A DNA stretch of 64,000 nucleotides from Mucilaginibacter sp. SG564 (GTDB lineage Bacteria; Bacteroidota; Bacteroidia; Sphingobacteriales; Sphingobacteriaceae): assembly GCF_013149275.1 (NCBI RefSeq), contig NZ_JABGNA010000008.1, positions 186,001-250,000 on the forward strand, written 5' to 3'. The notes under the pieces are model-generated. The model had not been told where the DNA came from and made no database searches. It saw only the letters and a program-made list of their open reading frames with translations. Shown here one piece after another: positions 34,222 through 43,023 of the stretch (positions are counted from its first letter, which is position 1; the number at the start of each line of letters is the position of its first letter). Position numbers and translations under genes: made by a program.

Positions 34222-34715
34222 TGTTTAACGATATTAAGCAATTGCTTATTCAAAAATTTGGCGAAACTGTAATTACAGGCGAAGAAACAGGCGGGCTGCA
34301 GCCTGCCTTGTTGATCAAACCTGATGATATTACGGCTGTATGCCTGGAGCTGCGCAATAACGATAAAACTTATTTCGATTTTTTGTCGAGCCTGAGTGGT
34401 GTGCATTACAATGATGAGGATAATCGTTACGGTGTGGTTTACCATTTGGCATCAATACCCTATAAAACACAGCTCACACTTAAAGTGAGCAAACCACACA
34501 ACAGGGAAAGCGCCGAATTGCCCGAATTTAAAAGCATAACCACCGTATACCGTACCGCCGACTGGCATGAGCGCGAGGCCTATGATCTGTTGGGTATATT
34601 TTTTGAAGGCCACCCCGATCTGCGCCGGATATTGCTGCCCGATGACTGGGAGGGTTTCCCGCTCCGGAAAGATTATAAGAATGCAGAATATTATAAGGGC
34701 ATCAAGATAGATTAG
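34218..34715 (+). CDS. nuoC: NADH-quinone oxidoreductase subunit C
   Basis: A 165-residue peripheral-arm subunit of complex I (30-kDa type). Family motifs: DFLSSLSGVHYND, TVYRTADWHEREAYDLLGI and PDLRRILLPDDWEGFPLRKDY. The start may be 34218 or the ATG at 34221. Overlap with pdxH by four bases means it is not in an operon with the other nuo genes of this window, which is unusual. Confidence 0.95.
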   Translation: MMFNDIKQLLIQKFGETVITGEETGGLQPALLIKPDDITAVCLELRNNDKTYFDFLSSLSGVHYNDEDNRYGVVYHLASIPYKTQLTLKVSKPHNRESAELPEFKSITTVYRTADWHEREAYDLLGIFFEGHPDLRRILLPDDWEGFPLRKDYKNAEYYKGIKID

Positions 34716-34725
34716 GAAAAAGCAC

Positions 34726-34820
34726 TGTCATGCTGAACTCGTTTCAGCATCTCATTAGGATATTAAATCATATATGACGCAGCTTAACGTGTGGGATGCC
34801 GAAATAAATTCGGCCTGACG
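34726..34820. repeat. Intergenic hairpin repeat, family A (degenerate)
   Basis: TGTCATGCTGAACTCGTTTC-AGCATCTC on the left and GGGATGCCGAAATAAATTCG-GCCTGACG on the right, in the same sense pattern as other family A hairpins. It separates nuoC from the next convergent gene. Confidence 0.6.
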
Positions 34821-34828
34821 CTTCTTAT

Positions 34829-35518
34829 TTAGGGCGCGGCACTTTTAAGCCTTGTTTCGTTATAATACTTCAGCAGCTTATCTATATTTTTTAAGCCATA
34901 TTGGTGAGCATGTATTTTTTCAACCACATCGGGGTCATCGCCCATAATGTCGGTCATGATGTCCTCAAAATTCTCGTCGGTCAATTGTTTCATTTCGGCA
35001 GTATTGGTGCCATAATAATAAACTGTTTTACCACCTTTACGGCCACGCCCGCCACCAAGTGATATCCCAATACCACCGCCTACGCCACCGCCATAGCCAC
35101 CGGTGCCATAACCCAGACCAACACCCGGTGAAATGCCGAAGCCGCTTCCACCGCCGCTGCCTTTGCCACCCTCTGCTACATAGAGTTTGGTAGGTTCGTC
35201 TATCACTACTTTTACAAAATCGGTCTCCTCTTTGCCCCAGGCGCCATTTTGAGGGGCATGGGCCACTACAAAGCTATCTTTAGCTACGATGAATGACCGC
35301 AAATCACTGGCGCTTAATTTATAGGGATTGTTCTTTTCGGTTTCTTTAAATTCAATAAAGCCTTCATCTTTTATAGGTCCTTTCCCGGGAGGGTTAAGCC
35401 TGATAAAGCCGGTTTCGCGGTTGCCTTTTACATCAGTAAAAGTACCGGGCTGCCATTTTTGAGCCTGTGCCGATGTGAAGCTCAATACGATCAATGAAAG
35501 AAGTATAGTTGTGCGCAT
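34829..35518 (-). CDS. Secreted Gly-rich protein, unknown
   Basis: A 229-residue protein with signal peptide MRTTILLSLIVLSFTSAQAQ. Residues about 20-110 look like a small domain (KWQPGTFTDVKGNRETGFIR); a Gly-rich low-complexity stretch of about 45 residues follows (repeated GYGTGGYGGG and GGGRGRKGG), then a helical end. The frame is open upstream to 35584, but the ATG at 35518 starts a proper signal peptide. I do not recognise the family. Confidence 0.65.
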   Translation of the reverse strand: MRTTILLSLIVLSFTSAQAQKWQPGTFTDVKGNRETGFIRLNPPGKGPIKDEGFIEFKETEKNNPYKLSASDLRSFIVAKDSFVVAHAPQNGAWGKEETDFVKVVIDEPTKLYVAEGGKGSGGGSGFGISPGVGLGYGTGGYGGGVGGGIGISLGGGRGRKGGKTVYYYGTNTAEMKQLTDENFEDIMTDIMGDDPDVVEKIHAHQYGLKNIDKLLKYYNETRLKSAAP

Positions 35519-35661
35519 AATGAGTTTAAAAACGAAGAACGTGATTTTGTGAAATTTAATATGATTGCTGTGTACCTGTAACACATAAAATACACAATAA
35601 TAGTAAAATTGTACCTATATGATTTAGATTTGAATATCTAAAATAGGAATTAAAAATTACC

Positions 35662-36678
35662 ATGCAATTAACTGTTGATTTACGCAGCGATACGGTTACC
35701 AAACCGACACCCGGAATGCTCGAAGCCATGTGGAGCGCCAAAGTAGGCGATGATGTTTTTGGCGAAGACGAAACCGTTGCCGAACTGGAAAATAAAGCCG
35801 CAGCCATTTTTGGGATGGAAGCAGGCTTGTTTTGCCCCTCGGGCACTATGACCAACCAAATAGCTATTAAATGCTTTACACAGCCCCTGGATGAGCTGAT
35901 AGCCGACCAAACCGCGCATGTTTACCGTTATGAGGGCGGGGGTATCGCTTTCAATTCGGGTGTATCTACTCGTTTGTTAAATGGTTACCGGGGTATTATC
36001 ACCGCCGAGATGATAGCACCTGAGATCAATGCCGAAAATATCCATTACCCGCATACCAGCTTAGTGGTATTGGAAAATACAGTAAATAAGGGTGGTGGCA
36101 GCTGTTATACACTGGCCGATATTGCGCCTATCGCCGAACTATGTCAAACAAAAGACTTAAAATTGCACCTCGATGGCGCACGTATATTTAATGCTTTGAC
36201 ACATACCGGCGATAAAGCAGTTGATTACGGCAAATACTTTAACGGGATATCTGTTTGTTTGTCAAAAGGACTGGGTGCGCCTGTAGGCTCGGTTTTACTG
36301 GCCGATGCGGCAACCATTAAATACGCACGTCGTATCCGTAAAGTTTTGGGTGGCGGATGGCGCCAGGCAGGTTTTTTAGCAGCCGCAGGTATCTACGCGT
36401 TGGATCATCATGTAGAGCGATTGAAAATTGATCATGCCCATGCCGCTATTTTAGGCGAAGAACTAAGCAAATTATCCTGGGTAAGCAATGTATTGCCTGT
36501 GGAAACCAATATTGTGCTTTTTGATACCGTTGAGCCTGCAACTTCCGTATTGGCCAAACTGGCTATACATGGTATCAAAGCCATCGACACGGATAAACAC
36601 CGTATCCGCTTTGTAACTCACCTGGATTTTCACCCAGAGCAGGTAGAACACGTTATTAAAGTGTTAAAGAGTTTATAA
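35662..36678 (+). CDS. Low-specificity L-threonine aldolase
   Basis: A 338-residue PLP enzyme that cleaves threonine to glycine and acetaldehyde. DLRSDTVTKPTPGMLEAMW at the start, GDDVFGEDETV, and the PLP-lysine motif VCLSKGLGAPVGS (Lys near residue 198) are hallmarks; HLDGARIFNA holds the PLP-binding Asp. ATG at 35662 gives the usual length. A terminator follows at 36698. Confidence 0.92.
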   Translation: MQLTVDLRSDTVTKPTPGMLEAMWSAKVGDDVFGEDETVAELENKAAAIFGMEAGLFCPSGTMTNQIAIKCFTQPLDELIADQTAHVYRYEGGGIAFNSGVSTRLLNGYRGIITAEMIAPEINAENIHYPHTSLVVLENTVNKGGGSCYTLADIAPIAELCQTKDLKLHLDGARIFNALTHTGDKAVDYGKYFNGISVCLSKGLGAPVGSVLLADAATIKYARRIRKVLGGGWRQAGFLAAAGIYALDHHVERLKIDHAHAAILGEELSKLSWVSNVLPVETNIVLFDTVEPATSVLAKLAIHGIKAIDTDKHRIRFVTHLDFHPEQVEHVIKVLKSL

Positions 36679-36697
36679 GAACTATGTAAAATCAAAA

Positions 36698-36726
36698 GCC
36701 CGGAGTTTTAAGCTCCGGGCCTTCTT
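36698..36726 (+). terminator. Intrinsic terminator of threonine aldolase gene
   Basis: GCCCGGAG and CTCCGGGC arms with a 7-nt loop, followed by a T-rich run, 20 bases after the stop codon. Confidence 0.85.
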
Positions 36727-36777
36727 TTTGAGTTATTAACACACTTTCCCCCTCATAACTCAAAGTTCATGAATATC

Positions 36778-37293
36778 TTATTTGGTTACCGGAACGCTCA
36801 AGGCAATATCCAGGTAATCGGGCGAGCCGTTTTTGGTAATGCCGAAATCTTTGGTGATCACTTTAAAATCGCCTTTAAAAATACCTTCATTCCCTTTGTC
36901 GTCAAACGTAAAATGAATGGTAATAGGTTTGGTAACACCTTTTAGGGTAAGCTTGCCATTGGCATCATAACCTGCACTGGTTTTGCTCACGGCAGTTGAT
37001 GTAAAGCTGATAGTAGGATAATGGTCAACATCGATAGCGTCTTTAGAATGACTGGTTTTAATAAAAAAGCCAGTGCTTAAAGTAGTGGCATCGATAGTTG
37101 CCGAAATCTTCGCGTCTTCAGGATGCGCTTTATCAAACTGAATATTGGCTTTTAAGCCTTGAAACTCTCCGTGTATCTTACCGTTAGAAAATTTTATTTC
37201 ATAAGGATCCTTTACTTTCCAGGTTGTTGCCGCAATAAAAGCCGAAACGCTAATGAATAATATAATTAGCGCGGGATAGATAGTTTTTTTCAT
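36778..37293 (-). CDS. YceI-family periplasmic protein
   Basis: A 171-residue lipocalin-like protein of the YceI family, which bind polyisoprenoid or other lipids in the periplasm. A hydrophobic N-terminus (residues 5-22) serves as signal or anchor. YceI motifs include GFFIKTSHSKDAIDVDHYPT, ISFTST, and KLTLKGVTKPITIHFTF. It is divergent from the 37505 gene across a 210-bp gap with a 12-bp inverted repeat. Confidence 0.88.
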   Translation of the reverse strand: MKKTIYPALIILFISVSAFIAATTWKVKDPYEIKFSNGKIHGEFQGLKANIQFDKAHPEDAKISATIDATTLSTGFFIKTSHSKDAIDVDHYPTISFTSTAVSKTSAGYDANGKLTLKGVTKPITIHFTFDDKGNEGIFKGDFKVITKDFGITKNGSPDYLDIALSVPVTK

Positions 37294-37367
37294 GTCAGTA
37301 CTTTTTTGGTTTGATATATAACCTCTGTTAAATGATGATCGTTACAAAAAATACGAAGGGTTTTGGT

Positions 37368-37452
37368 AATAGGTTGCCTATGGCGAAAATTTCCTTTGTG
37401 AGGTTCTTTTTGCCTTATTTGAAAAAATAAATTAGGAATGAGGCAACCTATT
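37368..37452. repeat. Inverted repeat between yceI-like gene and 37505 gene
   Basis: Perfect 12-bp arms AATAGGTTGCCT (37368-37379) and AGGCAACCTATT (37441-37452) with a 61-nt loop, in the shared upstream region of two divergent genes; could be a regulator site. Confidence 0.5.
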
Positions 37453-37504
37453 TGTAAATGAGATAGTAATGTATATAAATATTGTTTACTAAAAATCATT
37501 ACAA

Positions 37505-38041
37505 ATGAAAAAACTATCAAAACTAATAGGTGTAGCTTTTATGGCAACTATTTTGTTTTTTGCAACCAACGTAAAAGCACAAACTACCCCAGCCAAAGAC
37601 TTTGTTTTAAGCTTAGGTATTGAATCGGGTCTGCCGACTGGAGTTGCCAAACTGGGTACAAACTTTAGTCTTGGCGGAACCGCACGCCTGCAGTACGGTG
37701 TTACTAACGATCTGGCTATCACCTTTACTACCGGGGGCTATCACTTCTTTCCGAAAAAAATACCCGGACAGGACAAAAGATATCAAAGCTATGGTGAGAT
37801 ACCTATAAAAGCGGGTGTTAAAGAGTTTTTTCTGCCCAATATATATGTAGGCGGCGAAATTGGTGTTGCCTTTGAGAAATTGGAAGGTCCGGACTGGGGC
37901 CCTCATCGTTTAGATCTGTCGCCTAACTTAGGTTATGCCACTAAACATTGGGATTTTGGTATTCATTATGATTACTTAACTCATAAAGAAGATCACCTGG
38001 GCATATTTGCCTTACGCATAGCTTATGGATTTGGCTTATAA
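37505..38041 (+). CDS. Outer-membrane beta-barrel-like secreted protein
   Basis: A 178-residue protein with a signal peptide of 26 residues ending NVKAQ. The mature part alternates aromatic and polar residues as in small outer-membrane barrels (FVLSLGIESGLPTG, LAITFTTGGYHFF, YVGGEIGVAFEKLE, DFGIHYDYLTH) and ends with an aromatic-rich strand AYGFGL. Function unknown. ATG at 37505. A strong terminator follows. Confidence 0.75.
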   Translation: MKKLSKLIGVAFMATILFFATNVKAQTTPAKDFVLSLGIESGLPTGVAKLGTNFSLGGTARLQYGVTNDLAITFTTGGYHFFPKKIPGQDKRYQSYGEIPIKAGVKEFFLPNIYVGGEIGVAFEKLEGPDWGPHRLDLSPNLGYATKHWDFGIHYDYLTHKEDHLGIFALRIAYGFGL

Positions 38042-38056
38042 TTTTACTATCTAACA

Positions 38057-38093
38057 CAAAAAAGGGAAGCTACATCATGGCTTCCCTTTTTTG
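38057..38093. terminator. Intrinsic terminator between convergent genes
   Basis: Perfect arms CAAAAAAGGGAAGC and GCTTCCCTTTTTTG with a 9-nt loop; A and T tracts on either side allow it to act in both directions. Confidence 0.85.
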
Positions 38094-38110
38094 TTAAGCT
38101 GTGTAATGGC

Positions 38111-38146
38111 CCTCAAAACTCGCTACTCACAACTCATTAACTCACC
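38111..38146. repeat. Solo heptad-word array
   Basis: In-phase words CTCAAAA, CTCGCTA, CTCACAA, CTCATTA(A), CTCACC directly before the aldo/keto reductase stop codon. I see no inverted mate nearby. Confidence 0.5.
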
Positions 38147-38149
38147 TGC

Positions 38150-39163
38150 CTATCTGAAGCGGTGCTGATAATCAATGATCCAGCCTGGGTATTCAACCGG
38201 GAGTGCGCTTACCTCATCAATTTTTTTCAGGTCATCGTCAGATAATGTAATTTCGGTCGATTTGATATTATCCAGCAATTGATCATTATTTTTTGCACCA
38301 ATGATAGTACTGGTGATACCTTTTTGCAGGCGCACCCAGGCCAGGGCTATCTGCGCTGCCGATACATTATGCTGTTTGCCTATCTCTATAATGACATCGA
38401 TTATATTATAGGCTTTTTCTTTATCTATCGGTGGAAAGTCAAAGGTTGCCCTGCGTGATCCTTCGGCATTTTGATTATCCCGGGTAAACTTGCCCGATAA
38501 AAAGCCGCCGGCCAGCGGGCTCCAGGGCATCATACCCATGTTTTGATCAATGGCAACCGGTAATATCTCCCTTTCAATATCCCTGCCTGCCAATGAGTAA
38601 AAGCACTGCATACCCACAAATTTGTTCCAGCTATTGTTCTCGGCAATACCCATGGCTTTCATCACCATCCAGCCGGGCCAGTTGCATACGGCTACATAAC
38701 GTACCTTACCACTTAAAACAATATCGTTTAATGAGCGCATGATCTCTTCAACCGGGGTATGATAATCCACACCGTGCACATACAATATGTCGATATGATC
38801 AAGCTGAAGCCGTTTTAGGCTGGCATCAACCGATTGAAATATATGGTACCGGGATAGGCCCCCGCTGTTTTGTCCCTGGTTTAAAAAAGCGCGTACTTTG
38901 GTGGCAATAACCAACTGGTTGCGATCGAGCCCCACGTCTTTGATAGATTGGCCGAGCAGCGATTCGGACTCGCCAAAGGAATATACATTGGCGGTATCAA
39001 TAAAGTTGATACCCGAGTCAACAACCGTTTTCATGATCTCATTAACCTCTTTTTGCTGAGCCTTACCAATGGCTTCGTACAAACCCGTACCGCCAAAGGT
39101 CATAGTGCCAAAGCAAAGCTCAGAAACCAGCAAACCGGTGTTGCCTAAAAAATTGTATTTCAT
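38150..39163 (-). CDS. Aldo/keto reductase
   Basis: A 337-residue NADPH-dependent oxidoreductase. The start KYNFLGNTGLLVSELCFGTM, the catalytic region DTANVYSFGESESLLG (Asp and Tyr), and the YVHGVDYHTPVEEI segment with the active-site His are typical of the potassium-channel-beta/YajO-like branch. The substrate is unknown. ATG at 39163. Confidence 0.9.
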   Translation of the reverse strand: MKYNFLGNTGLLVSELCFGTMTFGGTGLYEAIGKAQQKEVNEIMKTVVDSGINFIDTANVYSFGESESLLGQSIKDVGLDRNQLVIATKVRAFLNQGQNSGGLSRYHIFQSVDASLKRLQLDHIDILYVHGVDYHTPVEEIMRSLNDIVLSGKVRYVAVCNWPGWMVMKAMGIAENNSWNKFVGMQCFYSLAGRDIEREILPVAIDQNMGMMPWSPLAGGFLSGKFTRDNQNAEGSRRATFDFPPIDKEKAYNIIDVIIEIGKQHNVSAAQIALAWVRLQKGITSTIIGAKNNDQLLDNIKSTEITLSDDDLKKIDEVSALPVEYPGWIIDYQHRFR

Positions 39164-39314
39164 AAGTTGGTGGTTTTTTGTTTGATGTGAAATTAGTTAC
39201 AATACCAAAGTTTATAAAATGTAAACATCATTATTAAGTAAAAGTTGGCTTGTGTACCTAAGTCGTTACTAACCATTGCAAAACTTAATTATAAAGCCTT
39301 TGTTGTTTATCATT

Positions 39315-40400
39315 ATGAACCGATTGCTGCGAAAACTGGAAAAAATTGGTCGCGACCCTAAGGTCAGCGCGAGGGCTGTTGGTTTAAGGTATGTATCAGA
39401 TTCATCACCGGGTTATACCCGTAAACGATCGGGAAAAGGCTGGAGTTTTTACGATGCCGAGGGCAAACTGGTAAAAGATAAGGAACTGATAAACAGGTTT
39501 ACCCATCTGGTGATCCCTCCGGCTTATACCAACGTTTGGATATCGCCCTATGAAAATGGTCATTTGCAGTTTACCGGGATCGACGCTGCCGGGCGGAAAC
39601 AATACCGTTACCACCCGGGCTGGAACCAGATACGCAATCAATCCAAATATCATCGGCTACAGGCTTTCGCTTCTTATTTGCCTGTGATACGTGAGCAAGT
39701 GGATAAGGACCTAGCCCGGCATAACCTTGGTCATGAGAAAGTACTGGCCCTTGTCGTACGCCTGATGGAACTGACCAGCATCAGGGTAGGAAATGAATCC
39801 TATCAAAAACTATACGGCTCTTTTGGATTAACCACGCTGCAAAACCGGCATATTAAAATTGAAGGGGCAACTATCCGGTTTGAGTTTAAAGGCAAAAAGG
39901 GTATTCAGCACAAAATAAGCCTGCAAAGTCGAAAATTGGCCCGACTGATCAAGCAGTGCCGCGATATTCCGGGAAAAGAGCTTTTTCAGTACTATGATGA
40001 AGCAGGCGAACGACACAGTATCGACTCTGGCGATATTAATAATTACCTCAAAGAAATTACCGGCGAAGATTTTACAGCCAAGGACTTCCGTACCTGGGCA
40101 GGCAGTGTAAGCGCCTTATACGCGTTTAAAGCAGCTGGTGAATTTGCTAATGTAACCGAGTGCCGTAAAAAAATAATCAGCGTAATTGACGAAGTGGCTG
40201 TTACTTTGGGTAATACCCGTTCGGTTTGTAAAAAGTATTACGTGCATCCCTCGGTGATCAAAAGCTATGAGGATGGTACCCTGTTTAAATACATAAGCGG
40301 CCTTGATGAAGCTAAGGATGAAAAAGCCACCGAACTTAACCAGGCCGAAAAGGCCTTGCTTACCCTCCTGGAAACAGAAAAACTGGCCGAAGCCAGTTAG
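39315..40400 (+). CDS. DNA topoisomerase IB
   Basis: A 361-residue poxvirus-like type IB topoisomerase, which relaxes supercoils through a 3'-phosphotyrosine. Motifs: RYVSDSSPGYTRKRSGKGW at the N-terminus, VVRLMELTSIRVGNESY with a catalytic Arg, DFRTWAGSVSALYAF with another, and the probable nucleophile Tyr in KYYVHPSVI near the end. ATG at 39315 (MNRLLRKLEK) chosen over an upstream one. Stand-alone gene. Confidence 0.9.
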   Translation: MNRLLRKLEKIGRDPKVSARAVGLRYVSDSSPGYTRKRSGKGWSFYDAEGKLVKDKELINRFTHLVIPPAYTNVWISPYENGHLQFTGIDAAGRKQYRYHPGWNQIRNQSKYHRLQAFASYLPVIREQVDKDLARHNLGHEKVLALVVRLMELTSIRVGNESYQKLYGSFGLTTLQNRHIKIEGATIRFEFKGKKGIQHKISLQSRKLARLIKQCRDIPGKELFQYYDEAGERHSIDSGDINNYLKEITGEDFTAKDFRTWAGSVSALYAFKAAGEFANVTECRKKIISVIDEVAVTLGNTRSVCKKYYVHPSVIKSYEDGTLFKYISGLDEAKDEKATELNQAEKALLTLLETEKLAEAS

Positions 40401-40433
40401 TTGGTATAACAAATTTTGACATGCAAACCATTA

Positions 40434-40563
40434 TTTTACCCCAAAAGTGGGTTTACATGGTTTACACTTTTTTATGGTTTACACTGTATTATATTGTTGA
40501 TAATTAGGCGTTTATGTTTTATTTTTTACCGTTTAATGGGGTTTTATGTAAACCCACTTTTTG
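40434..40563. repeat. Intergenic repeat family F, copy 2
   Basis: TTTTACCCCAAAAGTGGGTT-TACATGGTTTACACTTTTTT on the left and ATGTAAACCCACTTTTTG on the right, an inverted arrangement matching 28330-28455. It lies between convergent gene ends. Confidence 0.65.
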
Positions 40564-40616
40564 CCTCTGGATTCCTCTGTGAAAGTCCTTAGGTATAATA
40601 GCCTTTCAGACAATCT

Positions 40617-42386
40617 TTATTCAGTATTCTTTTTAGTTGCAATCTGTACAACCCCATTTTTTGCCTTGTTACCGTATTTTTTTAGGGTGCTTTCGTCGTT
40701 ACTAACAGTCATGCTTTCAATTGCATTAGGGGTTATTTTATTTATATCAGCGGCTGGCACTTCTTTTCCATCTATAATAACCAGCGGTGTTTTATCCTTA
40801 TCAAAAGCGATATGCATGCCTTTGTCATTATCTACGGAAATGTTTTGAGAAGAGGTGTTTTTACCATCTACTGATACGCTCGAAGAGGATGAAACCCTTA
40901 TAATGTGGGCCTTTGTATTGTTTTTTACGTTTGCCTTTATAGCAGTATCAACAGTAGTTGCAAACTGGGCAACACTTACACTAGTGCTTGTAGTAGCTGA
41001 GGCTGGAGGATAGGCCTTTACAGTAGATGCAGATGAATTTTTATGAAGTGGCTTATAATTTAAGGAGCCTCTTAATAAAACCGTACCAGAATTAGATGTA
41101 TTATCTGATTTTTTCAAGTATACCTTTCCTTCGGGCGAATCTTTGGTAACAACCACCACTACACCTGCATTTTTTACATCATCCGGGTTAACAAATGGAG
41201 GCAAGTCACTTACACGGTCGCCTTTTAAAACAGTAACGTTTGATATATTATCCGGGTCTACATTTTTTAGGCTGCCTTTTACACCATTGATATAATAAAC
41301 TACAGAGTCCCTGGTGTTTTTATCTCTGATAACGAGTACTTTTTTGATGGTATCCGGTTTTACAACCAGCATAGTTTTAGCTGCCTGGCGGCTAACCTTT
41401 TTTGGTTTAGGGAACAAAATCTTACCCACAGGGCTGGGTAAGGCTGCAACAGTAACCATATTTTGAAGCGGTTTAACCACGTTAACCAGTTTTATCCTGA
41501 TTGGTTTGGCAAAATCGGCTTTTGATATACTGAATACCAGCAGCAAAGTAATCACCGCGGGTACCAGGAAGGCATACCGGGTGAGGTTTATTTTTGAAGA
41601 TCTTTTAGCGTTCATCATGATAATGCGTTTTTTGATGGTTGATATATTAAAATGGTTCACTATACCGGGTTGCCGGTTATTAAAACTTACCGAAACCAGG
41701 CTATACTGGTAAGTTTTACTGTCGATACCCTGATTCAATATCTTGCGGTCGGTTATAAATTCTATGTTTTCTCGGATGGCCTTTTTCATGAGCCATATGC
41801 CTGGGTTAAACCAATAGAAAATACTGCTTATTTCGGCCAGTAATATATCAGCGGTATGCCACTGGTTCACGTGTATCTGTTCATGTAACAATATGGCTTT
41901 CAGATCTGAGGGTTCATGTTTTGAAGGATTTACAAAAATGCTTTGCCAGAAAGAAAAAGGTGCTGCGTCTTTATCCATAATTCGCACCTGGTGGTTGTTA
42001 ATAGTGGCCGGTTTGGAGCTTTTATATAATCTGTATAGCGAAAATAATTGCACTACCAGTTTAAGGGCCAGTATATAAGCGCCTAACCAGAAAATAACCT
42101 CGGCCCAGCGCCAGTAATCGGGTTGGCTTAAGGGCTTTACCAGATTTTGTACAGGTGCCTGCCAGTTGATAACCACCTTTTGTACCGGTTTTACCAGTTC
42201 CTCGTGCCGTTGTATAAATGCCGAAAAGTTTAGCCATGGGTAAACACTGGCAAAAACGATGGCTGCAAGCAGATAAATACGGTTAAGCGTATAAAAAGTA
42301 AGTGGCCTGAGCACCAGGTAATAGCCGGCGCAAAATAGCAAGAGAGCAGTATTTACTTTGAGTAAAAAAACAAACAATGCTGGCAT
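40617..42386 (-). CDS. BlaR1-like M56 membrane peptidase with plug-like C-terminal repeats
   Basis: A 589-residue sensor peptidase. N-terminal membrane helices (about residues 5-25, 38-50, 95-115) surround the zinc motif HEQIH (168-172) in the M56 domain, and another helix follows near 270-290. The C-terminal half has no penicillin-binding sensor domain; instead it carries two stretches with plug-domain-like pattern (YYINGVKGSLKNVDPDNIS and VIDGKEVPAADINKITPNAI ... KNGVVQI). A BlaI-like repressor gene lies 11 bases upstream, so it probably cleaves that repressor on sensing an envelope signal. Confidence 0.85.
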   Translation of the reverse strand: MPALFVFLLKVNTALLLFCAGYYLVLRPLTFYTLNRIYLLAAIVFASVYPWLNFSAFIQRHEELVKPVQKVVINWQAPVQNLVKPLSQPDYWRWAEVIFWLGAYILALKLVVQLFSLYRLYKSSKPATINNHQVRIMDKDAAPFSFWQSIFVNPSKHEPSDLKAILLHEQIHVNQWHTADILLAEISSIFYWFNPGIWLMKKAIRENIEFITDRKILNQGIDSKTYQYSLVSVSFNNRQPGIVNHFNISTIKKRIIMMNAKRSSKINLTRYAFLVPAVITLLLVFSISKADFAKPIRIKLVNVVKPLQNMVTVAALPSPVGKILFPKPKKVSRQAAKTMLVVKPDTIKKVLVIRDKNTRDSVVYYINGVKGSLKNVDPDNISNVTVLKGDRVSDLPPFVNPDDVKNAGVVVVVTKDSPEGKVYLKKSDNTSNSGTVLLRGSLNYKPLHKNSSASTVKAYPPASATTSTSVSVAQFATTVDTAIKANVKNNTKAHIIRVSSSSSVSVDGKNTSSQNISVDNDKGMHIAFDKDKTPLVIIDGKEVPAADINKITPNAIESMTVSNDESTLKKYGNKAKNGVVQIATKKNTE

Positions 42387-42397
42387 GGTATTAGGTT

Positions 42398-42754
42398 TTA
42401 TTGTTTTTCAATTAGTTTAATGATCTCCTGCAAATCGCTGGCGCTTATCTTTTTTTCGTTGGCGAAAAAGGTAACCAGGTCTTTGTATGAATTTTGAAAG
42501 TAATCGCTCACAAAACCACTCATGAAGCGTTTTTTATATTCCTCTTCCTTAATAGCAGGAATATAGCGGAGCGAATTACCCATCTTTTCACTTGTTAAAA
42601 AGCCTTTGCGTTCCAGGTTCTTGATCGTTGATGCCAGGGTGGTATAAGGAGGCTTGGGTTCTGCCAGCTGATCCAGAAAATCTTTTATAAAACCGGGGCC
42701 GCACTGCCACACCGCCTGCATGGCCTCTTCCTCTTGCTGCGATAATTTTTCCAT
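42398..42754 (-). CDS. BlaI/MecI/CopY-family repressor
   Basis: A 118-residue winged-helix repressor. KLSQQEEEAMQAVWQCGPGF, PPYTTLASTIKNLERKGFL and the helical C-terminus for dimerisation (ISASDLQEIIKLIEKQ) are family features. It forms an operon with the M56 peptidase gene and its own promoter has two TACGAAANANTCGTA dyads, so autorepression is likely. ATG at 42754. Confidence 0.9.
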   Translation of the reverse strand: MEKLSQQEEEAMQAVWQCGPGFIKDFLDQLAEPKPPYTTLASTIKNLERKGFLTSEKMGNSLRYIPAIKEEEYKKRFMSGFVSDYFQNSYKDLVTFFANEKKISASDLQEIIKLIEKQ

Positions 42755-42760
42755 TGTTTT

Positions 42761-42794
42761 TACGATTGTTTCGTAAATCTACGAATATTTCGTA
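42761..42794. promoter_or_regulatory. Tandem operator dyads of the BlaI-like repressor
   Basis: Two 15-bp dyads on the minus strand, TACGAAATATTCGTA (42780-42794) and TACGAAACAATCGTA (42761-42775), with centres 19 bp apart, 7 bases upstream of the start codon. The spacing and position suit cooperative dimers. Confidence 0.7.
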
Positions 42795-43011
42795 GATATC
42801 CAAATTTATTTTACTTTTTTCGAAATAGAGGCACCGAGGTTATTTTCAAGCATGCTCCAATTACCTTACGTTTACCTAACATATGATAAACCGTCCGCAT
42901 CCGAACAATTACTATAATATATCCGTACGGAGCTTTATAATGTGTTTTGTATTAATTGGTTGATAATTAATTGTTTATGCGAATGGCATAATCTTAGCAG
43001 GCACGCTGATA

Positions 43012-43019
43012 TAAATTTG
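43012..43019 (+). promoter_or_regulatory. TAnnTTTG promoter element of the FtsX-like permease
   Basis: TAAATTTG, four bases before the ATG at 43024, so the transcript is probably leaderless. Confidence 0.5.
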
Positions 43020-43023
43020 TACA

